Source: an uncultured Parabacteroides sp. | GTDB lineage: Bacteria > Bacteroidota > Bacteroidia > Bacteroidales > Tannerellaceae | Assembly: GCA_900552415.1 (NCBI GenBank) | Contig: USAD01000050.1 | Coordinates: 1-12,694, forward strand | Direction: 5' to 3' | Length of the DNA: 12,694 nt | In this document: in pieces, positions 6,978 to 12,694 of the stretch | Layout: every line of letters begins with the position of its first letter | Position numbering within the stretch: the stretch's first letter is position 1 | The notes under the pieces: generated by a model | The model's database searches: none | What the model saw: only the letters and a program-made list of their open reading frames with translations | What the model was told of the DNA's origin: nothing | Translations under genes and position numbers: made by a program

Positions 6978-7017
6978 GTGTCAAAAAATTGGACACTACT
7001 GTCTAATTTTTTGACAC
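6978..7017 (+). promoter_or_regulatory. Paired enhancer-like dyads upstream of the ATPase gene
   Basis: TGTCAAAAAATTGGACA (6979-6995) and TGTCTAATTTTTTGACA (7000-7016) have centres 21 bp apart. The 40-bp block differs from the one at 4417-4456 at only three positions. As RNA it could fold into an 18-bp stem with loop CTAC just after the permease stop, so it may also weaken read-through. The exact repetition of its distance to a -24/-12 element argues that its main role is as a DNA-binding site. Confidence 0.75.
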
Positions 7018-7033
7018 TCCGAAATCTTTAGTG

Positions 7034-7046
7034 AATCGATAAATTG
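7034..7046 (+). promoter_or_regulatory. Possible IHF-like bend site
   Basis: AATCGATAAATTG matches the IHF consensus WATCAANNNNTTR at all but one constrained position and lies between the dyads and the -24 element, where IHF commonly bends DNA in sigma-54 promoters. At nearly the same offset the permease promoter has AATCGCAAAATGC (4474-4486), a weaker match sharing AATCG. This is a tentative call. Confidence 0.3.
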
Positions 7047-7071
7047 TTGCTGTATAATGTATTGCCTGTTT

Positions 7072-7086
7072 TGGCACGGGATTTGT
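7072..7086 (+). promoter_or_regulatory. Sigma-54-type (-24/-12) promoter of the ATPase gene
   Basis: TGGCACGGGATTTGT has a perfect -24 box (TGGCACG) and a -12 box with T in place of the C of the GC pair. GG (7073-7074) and GT (7085-7086) are spaced by 10 nt. The imperfect -12 lowers confidence in this element alone. However, its distance from the upstream dyads (65 bp from the second dyad centre to the GG) equals that in the permease promoter. Predicted start is near 7098, leaving a leader of about 70 nt. Confidence 0.6.
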
Positions 7087-7167
7087 ATACTTTTTGTCAA
7101 GAAAAGCCCATGTTGAGGCGACACGATAAGGAAGAATTGGAATATTAACATTATAAAATGGAAAGTC

Positions 7168-7848
7168 ATGATTAAAATTGAAGGATTAAGCAAGTTTTTC
7201 CGTACGGAAGAGGTGGAGACGATCGCGTTGAACAAGGTCTCTTTGGAAGTGCAAGATGGCGAGTTTGTGGCGATCATGGGGCCTTCGGGCTGTGGCAAGT
7301 CGACGTTGCTGAATATTATGGGGCTTTTGGACAATCCCTCGGAGGGAAACTATTATCTGGCGGGCCAAGAGGTGGGACATTTGAAAGAGAAAGATCGCAC
7401 ACGGGTTCGTAAGGGCAATATCGGTTTCGTGTTCCAGAGCTTCAACTTGATCGATGAACTGAACGTATTCGAGAATGTGGAATTGCCTTTGACCTACTTG
7501 GGTGTGAAGCCTGCCGAGCGACGTAAACGGGTAACGGAGATCTTGCAACGGATGAATATCAGCCATCGGGCGGCGCATTATCCACAGCAGTTGTCGGGAG
7601 GACAGCAACAAAGGGTAGCGATCGCCCGGGCGGTGGTCTCGAACCCGAAGATTATCCTGGCCGACGAGCCGACCGGTAATTTGGACTCCAAGAATGGCGC
7701 GGAGGTGATGCGCCTGTTGAATGAACTGAACGATGAGGGAACGACAATCGTGATGGTTACTCACTCAAAGCACGACGCCGGTTTTGCGCATCGGGTTATC
7801 AACCTCTTTGATGGTAGCATTGTCTCGTCGGTGAGCGAGTTTATTTGA
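7168..7848 (+). CDS. ABC transporter ATP-binding protein (MacB/LolD type)
   Basis: This 226-residue cytoplasmic ATPase has every ABC motif: Walker A GPSGCGKST (38-46), Q-loop in FVFQSFNL, signature LSGGQQQ from 142, Walker B IILADEP (162-168, catalytic E167) and the switch histidine H199 in VTHSKH. Length and motif style place it with the LolD/MacB/FtsE ATPases that drive FtsX-type permeases, so the preceding permease is the natural partner. It has its own -24/-12 promoter 82 nt before the ATG rather than only read-through from the permease gene. An earlier ATG at 7158 is out of frame and stops after five codons. No periplasmic adaptor (HlyD) or TolC gene lies in the window, so either these lie elsewhere or the pair acts alone. 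Confidence 0.95.
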   Translation: MIKIEGLSKFFRTEEVETIALNKVSLEVQDGEFVAIMGPSGCGKSTLLNIMGLLDNPSEGNYYLAGQEVGHLKEKDRTRVRKGNIGFVFQSFNLIDELNVFENVELPLTYLGVKPAERRKRVTEILQRMNISHRAAHYPQQLSGGQQQRVAIARAVVSNPKIILADEPTGNLDSKNGAEVMRLLNELNDEGTTIVMVTHSKHDAGFAHRVINLFDGSIVSSVSEFI

Positions 7849-7857
7849 TTGATTCTG

Positions 7858-7959
7858 CACATACGTACCTGTCGCCTGACATATACGTACATGGAAGCCG
7901 ATATATACGGTCGCGTTTATTTATACGACCGTATGTATCGGCTTTCACATACGTATGTG
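7858..7959. repeat. Large hairpin element rich in TACGTA motifs
   Basis: The core stem pairs 7895-7913 with 7926-7944 (19 positions, one G-T wobble) around a 12-nt loop. The outer arms (7879-7894 and 7945-7959) are also largely complementary, with a two-base bulge. The right arm contains the perfect 14-bp palindrome CACATACGTATGTG (7946-7959), and CACATACGTAC (7858-7868) is a further copy of the motif. It lies between the convergent ATPase and gltS genes, so it may end transcription from both sides, but neither side has the T-run of a standard intrinsic terminator. Confidence 0.7.
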
Positions 7960-7978
7960 TTTCGGGGGGTAATCCTGG

Positions 7979-9319
7979 TTATTTTTTCCACCAGCCCATC
8001 TTGATTGAGAGCAGGATGATCAGGATGGAGAGCAGCAGGCAGGCCAGCAGCAGCCAGAGGCCCAACCCGTTTACGAACAGGATCGGCACGAAGGTGATCA
8101 GCAGGATTTCGACCGGCGCGATCGGGAGGTAGGCCATGGCGTAATCGTCCATCGCCTTGCTGGCCTGTTTCGGGTCGACAATGCGAAGCAGGGCGATACC
8201 CATCGCCATGGTTCCCGTCCACCAGCCCCAAGCGAAAATCGTTCGCTCGAACCAGAAGGTGCGCGACAATCTTTTCCCGAAATAGAAGGTGATGAACCAG
8301 ACGATCAGGATGCCCGCAAGGATCAGGACGATCAGCGGCACCGCGTATTTGATGACGACGCCCATCTTGATCGAGGCGACACCGCAGGCGACAAGTACGT
8401 CAGTGAAGGCGCTGCTGAGGCGTTCCGTCGTCTGGATGTTGACGTAGCGGCTGACGGTCGTCAGGTCGAACAGTTTTTTCAGGAGCAGGCCGATGATGAA
8501 CGCGCAGCTGAACACGGGCAGTTCCAGCATCGGATAGTATTGCTTGACGCCTTGGCTGGCCAGGTAGCCCAGGAAGGCGATGACGAAGATCAGGGCTGAA
8601 TGGAACGTCAAGGTATCGATCGAGATGGACGAGGTGGTCGCCTCGCCGATGGGGTCGCGCTTGTTTTCGGGCAACAGGCCGCTCCGCAACTCGTCCGGCA
8701 GCTCGTCGAAGTCGGTGATGAAAGCGGTCTGCCGGTTTCTGGCCGCCCATTTTATGAAAAAGAGGCCACCGATGATGGCGCAGACGATGCCGACGGTGGC
8801 GGTGGTCATGCCCAGGCTGGTAGCGTCTTCCCAGCCCAGATCCTGGAATGCGGAGCCGATCGCGGCCGCCGTCCCGTGTCCGCCATAGAAACCGGTCGAG
8901 AGCATGATGCCGAACGCGTCGTTCAGGTCGGGCCAGATCAGCTTGAGCACGAACAGGCCGAACAGGCCCGCCAAAGCCCATTGCATGAGCATGCCGATTT
9001 GCGCGTAGGCCCAGATCGGGCCGACCCGCCGGGCGATCTCCTTCATCGAGACGTTGGGCGAGGAGAGGGGCAACGCGCCGAAGACGAGGGCGATCAGGAT
9101 GGCGGAATAGGTGCCGATGGCGTCCGACAACGGGATCCAACCCAACCCGTTCGGGCCGAACAGGAGTCCCAAGAGCCCGGCGATCAGGCTCGGAGGAATG
9201 AACAGTTGCTGGACCCATTTCACCTTGACGCGGATGATCTTGCCGATCAGCATGAGTATGAAGATAAAGCCCAGGTCCGTGAAGAGCGTCCAAGGCGTAA
9301 ACTGCGATAAATCAATCAT
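7979..9319 (-). CDS. gltS: GltS-family sodium/glutamate symporter
   Basis: This 446-residue, very hydrophobic protein belongs to the ESS (glutamate:Na+ symporter, PF03616) family, which takes up glutamate with sodium across the inner membrane. The diagnostic segment GFYGGHGTAAAIG, with H148 in its centre, corresponds to the conserved GHGT re-entrant motif. It has two hydrophobic halves joined by a polar central stretch (roughly 205-235), the usual arrangement of inverted halves. It is somewhat longer than E. coli GltS (401 residues), and glutamate specificity is assumed rather than shown. The start ATG 9319 is followed at once by the family-like N-terminus, with a -7 box upstream. A sampled 60-nt stretch is about 63% G+C, higher than its neighbours, which explains the long spurious open frames on both strands. 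Its stop faces the TACGTA hairpin. Confidence 0.9.
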   Translation of the reverse strand: MIDLSQFTPWTLFTDLGFIFILMLIGKIIRVKVKWVQQLFIPPSLIAGLLGLLFGPNGLGWIPLSDAIGTYSAILIALVFGALPLSSPNVSMKEIARRVGPIWAYAQIGMLMQWALAGLFGLFVLKLIWPDLNDAFGIMLSTGFYGGHGTAAAIGSAFQDLGWEDATSLGMTTATVGIVCAIIGGLFFIKWAARNRQTAFITDFDELPDELRSGLLPENKRDPIGEATTSSISIDTLTFHSALIFVIAFLGYLASQGVKQYYPMLELPVFSCAFIIGLLLKKLFDLTTVSRYVNIQTTERLSSAFTDVLVACGVASIKMGVVIKYAVPLIVLILAGILIVWFITFYFGKRLSRTFWFERTIFAWGWWTGTMAMGIALLRIVDPKQASKAMDDYAMAYLPIAPVEILLITFVPILFVNGLGLWLLLACLLLSILIILLSIKMGWWKK

Positions 9320-9353
9320 GGCATTAGATATTTGTTATATAAATACATGGTCA

Positions 9354-9361
9354 CAAATATA
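9354..9361 (-). promoter_or_regulatory. -7 box of the gltS promoter
   Basis: On the minus strand TATATTTG is an exact TAnnTTTG match, placing the transcript start about 30 nt before the gltS ATG. The -33 region (about 9381-9385) is T-rich but lacks a clean TTTG. It lies downstream of the susD terminator, so gltS is transcribed on its own. Confidence 0.55.
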
Positions 9362-9425
9362 CTTTTTTTACCTTAAAAAACAGCTATCGGATGAAATGCT
9401 TTACGAAAGTGTTATCGCTATGGTG

Positions 9426-9460
9426 AAAAAAATGCCCCCGCGTCATCTCAACGCGAGGGC
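9426..9460 (-). terminator. Intrinsic terminator of the susCD operon
   Basis: The arms 9434-9443 and 9451-9460 form a 10-position GC-rich stem with one mismatch around a 7-nt loop. On the minus strand it is followed by seven T (9432-9426). It lies 57 nt past the susD stop and before the gltS promoter, so it closes the susCD unit. Confidence 0.92.
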
Positions 9461-9517
9461 AATCATATAAAAAATATTACTTATGAAAAATCCAGAGGAT
9501 TTTTTGAAGTGGGTCGA

Positions 9518-11227
9518 TTATTCAACATCCCACCATACACGAGAATCGAAACGATCGCCTCCATTCATACGGCTGACAGCGGCATCGTAGTTAACACCAT
9601 TTACAGAAGACTCTGTAGTCGGATAACGGAAACGACGAGGTATCGTACCATCCGTATCGGAGTTACCATAAGGATTAGACGGATCGTGAGCTGGGGTCAA
9701 CTCCGGATAGCCGGAACGACGCCAGTTGGCGAAAGTCTCATACTCATCGCAGAAGCAGTTAATCCAATATTGCGTATTGATTTGTTCCAACGCACGACTC
9801 TGATCAAACTGATTGTGATTGTCCGCTAAATATTGGTCGATAGCCTCCGGAGTCAGATATTGGGAATACAACGTCGTACCATTCGGGAATTGCGAGAACT
9901 GCTGCATAGCGGCGCGAACGCCATTCTCGTAGTAAGTCTGTGCGCTTCCCGATGCGCTTGTTCCATTCAACCAACCTCTATAAGCGGCCTCCGCCAACAA
10001 GAGTTGAGTCTGAGCGTAAGTACAGATAAATGTCGGAGCGGTCGGATCAGAATAAGTACGACGGTTTACTGTTGAATAGTTCTTTCTGAAATAGTCATAG
10101 AGAGACATGGGTTCATCCGGTTTTTTCTCGTCATATTCGTCATCATCCTTATCGTATGGAGGAAGAACTTCTGGAATTAACTCCGGATAATACCTACCAA
10201 TGTACCACGGGCTACTCTCCGCATGAGTATAACCATCGGGAATACCTTTCTGAATAGCCGGATCGGAATTTCCATAATCGAAGTTGTTAGCGTCTTGGAC
10301 AGAAGTACGAGGATTCCGGCAAACCGTAGCGATCAACGGCAAACGGGGATCGTTCGTCTTTTTCAAGATATTGATAAAGAACTCATTAATCATGAAGTTA
10401 CCACGATCTTCGTGTGCGAAAATCTTAGCGTACGGTTCGGAAGTATCGTTCGTGGTAACAGCGCCCGGATGTTCTAACTTGGCGTTATCCGCATTAGACT
10501 CAAACAGTCCGTTATTAACCGCTGTCTTAACCCATTGTTCTGCTGTGGTCGGATCCACCTTGCTCATACGCATCGCGATACGCAGCATCAACGAGTTGGC
10601 GAACTTACGCCATTTCTCCGTATCACCTTGATAGTAGACATCCTGAGCACCCATCGGGGCTGTGCCCATACCATCTAAGGCAGCCTGCGCCTCGTTCAAC
10701 TCTTTCAGCAAGTCCATGTAAATGGATTGTTGCGTGTCGTACTCTGGATAGGAGTATTCGCTGGGCTGACCTGCTTGAAAATAAGGAATATCTCCATAAA
10801 GATCGGTCATACGATGCATCACATAGACGCGCATGATGCGAGCGAGTTGATAATCCACTTGATGATCCTCATCCTCTCTCCATTGCTCACGTACATTCGT
10901 CACATCACGGATCGCTCCACGATCGCCCGAATAAACGCCATCCCAATAAGCGGCGGAATAACCGTCACTCCAAAGATACATCGCATAATCTGCCCAACCC
11001 AACGAAGCTATATGGTTCATCCATTGGCCGGAGTAAATGCAACCGTTTCGCCAAACGTCCCAATCGGAACCCAAGGCTTGGTGCTGCGCGTTGGTAAATA
11101 GCATTTCCAACGGCACATTTGTCTCATTCATGTGCTCCGGGTCGATGTTCACGTCCCCGAAATCGCTACAGCTCGTTCCCATCACGGCCGCAGCGGCGCA
11201 CGTCATATATACTAAATACTTTTTCAT
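9518..11227 (-). CDS. SusD/RagB-family nutrient-binding outer-membrane lipoprotein
   Basis: This 569-residue protein has a lipoprotein signal peptide: basic MKKYL, a hydrophobic stretch, and a lipobox ending in TSC with the lipid-bearing C20. The following SDFGD (21-25) is acidic, as in the Bacteroidota surface-export signal, so the protein should sit on the outer face of the outer membrane. The early NIDPEHMNE and LFTNAQHQALG segments are typical of the SusD-like_2 group (PF12771). It would close over the paired SusC barrel and bind the nutrient. AAGGAG (about 11240-11245) lies before the ATG, and the gene follows susC by 26 bp. No glycoside hydrolase, protease or regulator lies between it and its terminator, so the ligand (glycan, peptide or other) cannot be inferred. 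Confidence 0.93.
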   Translation of the reverse strand: MKKYLVYMTCAAAAVMGTSCSDFGDVNIDPEHMNETNVPLEMLFTNAQHQALGSDWDVWRNGCIYSGQWMNHIASLGWADYAMYLWSDGYSAAYWDGVYSGDRGAIRDVTNVREQWREDEDHQVDYQLARIMRVYVMHRMTDLYGDIPYFQAGQPSEYSYPEYDTQQSIYMDLLKELNEAQAALDGMGTAPMGAQDVYYQGDTEKWRKFANSLMLRIAMRMSKVDPTTAEQWVKTAVNNGLFESNADNAKLEHPGAVTTNDTSEPYAKIFAHEDRGNFMINEFFINILKKTNDPRLPLIATVCRNPRTSVQDANNFDYGNSDPAIQKGIPDGYTHAESSPWYIGRYYPELIPEVLPPYDKDDDEYDEKKPDEPMSLYDYFRKNYSTVNRRTYSDPTAPTFICTYAQTQLLLAEAAYRGWLNGTSASGSAQTYYENGVRAAMQQFSQFPNGTTLYSQYLTPEAIDQYLADNHNQFDQSRALEQINTQYWINCFCDEYETFANWRRSGYPELTPAHDPSNPYGNSDTDGTIPRRFRYPTTESSVNGVNYDAAVSRMNGGDRFDSRVWWDVE

Positions 11228-11253
11228 AAATCTATTTTCTCCTTCAATCGTGA

Positions 11254-12694
11254 TTAGAATTTAACATTGACATTGAAACCGATGTTACGTGTTGCCGGAT
11301 AACCGTTCAACTCCAAACCTTGGCCGTTCGTGTTGTTATAAGCGGACTCCGGATCGATGTTATCGGTATGCTTGATAATCGTCCACAAGTTACGTCCTAC
11401 CAAGGAGACGCTCAGGCCCTTCACCACTTTCATCTTGCTCAGGATGGATTGCGGGAAGGTGTAACCCAACGACAATTCACGTAACTTCAAGAAATTAGCG
11501 TTATAAACGAACTCCTCGGCGATGTTGTTACTCGTAATCGCTTGGTGATAGTCTTGTGCCTTTACTGCCACGGTATTCTCTCCCAAGATATTGCCATCGG
11601 CATCCATCATGACACCTTGACCAACAAATCCGGCACCGCCTGGGTTCTCCGGTGTACGACCCAGCAAAGTTCCCTTATGCAGACCTTCGCTATAGAGCGA
11701 GTAGTTCGTACCAGAAAAGATGCTGGCTCCCGCCTTGAAATCCAACAAGAACGACAACGAGAAGTCTTTATAGCGCAACGTATTGCTCCATCCGCCCGTG
11801 TACTTGTACACACCATTACCTAAGACCTCCAATTTACCGCTGTTTTGAGGAAGACCATCTTTGTGGATAATCCTGCCTTGATCATCGCGTGCGTATTTGT
11901 AACCCACGATCACGCCATAAGGTTGACCCACCATATTCTGGATCGTTACGTTACCCGAACGAGAAGAAGCTCCATCAATTTGTAATTGTTTAGCACCTCC
12001 TAAATACTTCACTTCACTGTCATTGTAAGCGAAGTTGAAGGTTGTCTCCCAAGAGAAATCGTTGGTGTGTACCGGAGTAGCGTTCACCATGAACTCGAAA
12101 CCTTGGTTCTGGATTTCACCCACGTTCATAAACTTTGCGTTGTAACCCGAAGCGCTAGAAGTAGAAACCACTGCGATATCGTCCGTCGTGTTCTTGTTGT
12201 AGTACGCCATATCGAACGACAAACGGTTGCTGAAGAACGCTAAGTTTAAACCTACCTCGTACTCCTTGATGCTAACCGGCTTCAGGTTTTCATTCGGGAA
12301 CTGGTTGCTATTACCCTGCGTAACTACACTCTGGCCGTTTACTTGATAATCTCGCAAATTGTACAACAGTAACGTCTTGTACGGGTCGGTACCGTTGGAT
12401 GAGCTTGCCCAAGAGCCGCGGATCTTACCGAAGTCGAACCAGTCCGGCATACTGTCGCGGAACGTATCCGTGAAGACCCAAGACAAGGTGACAGACGGAT
12501 AGAAATAGCTGTTGCTGTTCGGGTTCAAGGTAGAGAACCAGTCGTTACGTCCTGTCAAGTTCAAGAAGATTTGGTTCTTCCAGCCGAAATCAGCCGTGGC
12601 GTAAACGGAGTTTACACGGTATTCTTTATAATCCTTTTGAGAACGTTTATCCGTCAAGTTGTTCACGGACCACAATCCATCCACCACGAACGGA
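11254..12694 (-). CDS. SusC/RagA-family TonB-dependent outer-membrane transporter (partial, N-terminus beyond right edge)
   Basis: The minus-strand frame is open from the right edge to the stop at 11254, giving the C-terminal 479 residues of a protein usually about 1,000-1,100 long. The visible part is the C-terminal half of the 22-strand TonB-dependent barrel: alternating polar/hydrophobic strands, NLTGRNDWFSTLNP and YFYPSVTLSWVFTD early on, LRELSLGYTFP and LVGRNLWT near the end, and a C-terminal strand ending NVNVKF with the terminal phenylalanine needed for barrel assembly. The GTG at 12687 is an internal valine codon, not the start. With the SusD lipoprotein encoded 26 bp downstream it would form an energy-dependent uptake complex. 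The signal peptide, carboxypeptidase-like domain and plug are outside the window. Confidence 0.95.
   Translation of the reverse strand, partial: PFVVDGLWSVNNLTDKRSQKDYKEYRVNSVYATADFGWKNQIFLNLTGRNDWFSTLNPNSNSYFYPSVTLSWVFTDTFRDSMPDWFDFGKIRGSWASSSNGTDPYKTLLLYNLRDYQVNGQSVVTQGNSNQFPNENLKPVSIKEYEVGLNLAFFSNRLSFDMAYYNKNTTDDIAVVSTSSASGYNAKFMNVGEIQNQGFEFMVNATPVHTNDFSWETTFNFAYNDSEVKYLGGAKQLQIDGASSRSGNVTIQNMVGQPYGVIVGYKYARDDQGRIIHKDGLPQNSGKLEVLGNGVYKYTGGWSNTLRYKDFSLSFLLDFKAGASIFSGTNYSLYSEGLHKGTLLGRTPENPGGAGFVGQGVMMDADGNILGENTVAVKAQDYHQAITSNNIAEEFVYNANFLKLRELSLGYTFPQSILSKMKVVKGLSVSLVGRNLWTIIKHTDNIDPESAYNNTNGQGLELNGYPATRNIGFNVNVKF

Noticed and set aside
4417..7017. Transposon with terminal inverted repeats bounding the permease gene
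   Set aside because: No transposase is present, no target duplication is seen outside the repeats, and the second copy is placed like the first relative to a -24/-12 promoter.
8400..9310. Long open frames on both strands overlapping gltS (8400-9293 minus, 8600-9310 plus)
   Set aside because: They are rich in R, G, P and D without recognisable domains, as expected for shadows of a GC-rich gene. The GltS frame is hydrophobic and has the GGHGT motif.
12680..12687. GTG at 12687 or ATG at 12680 as the start of the SusC-like protein
   Set aside because: The frame with SusC barrel homology continues upstream through the window edge, and a protein starting here would lack signal peptide and plug. 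The ATG at 12680 is in a different frame.

Overview
The window looks like a chromosomal segment of a Bacteroidota gut-type bacterium (order Bacteroidales; Bacteroides or Parabacteroides is plausible, but the genus is not provable here). Evidence: an adjacent SusC/SusD outer-membrane pair, a Bacteroidota-style 800-residue FtsX/MacB permease, and -7 boxes of the Bacteroidota form TAnnTTTG.

Layout, left to right. (1) The 5' part of yaaA (minus strand, cut by the left edge) is divergent from a complete clpB chaperone gene (849-3437), which ends at a clear intrinsic terminator. (2) A compact, AT-richer toxin-antitoxin operon of HigB/HigA type lies on the minus strand (3512-4136). Its promoter has a near-perfect dyad between the -33 and -7 positions. 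It is followed upstream by about 430 bp of gene-free DNA carrying a perfect inverted repeat, a 22-bp-period tandem repeat and a short direct repeat. (3) An ABC exporter is split into two transcription units on the plus strand: permease (4573-6969) and ATPase (7168-7848). Each is preceded by a sigma-54-type -24/-12 element and, at exactly the same distance upstream, a pair of 17-bp dyads 21 bp apart. (4) A large TACGTA-rich hairpin separates the ATPase gene from a convergent, GC-rich GltS-family sodium/glutamate symporter gene (7979-9319, minus). (5) A susC-susD operon (minus; susC cut by the right edge) ends at a strong terminator before gltS.

How the parts may work together: the most striking feature is the duplicated control region of the exporter. 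Two genes for one predicted transporter sit behind separate promoters with superimposable geometry (dyad centres at about -111 and -90 in both). This implies co-regulation by one NtrC-type enhancer-binding protein that is not encoded in the window. clpB and yaaA are stress-related neighbours. The SusCD pair stands without enzymes downstream, so its substrate cannot be read from context.
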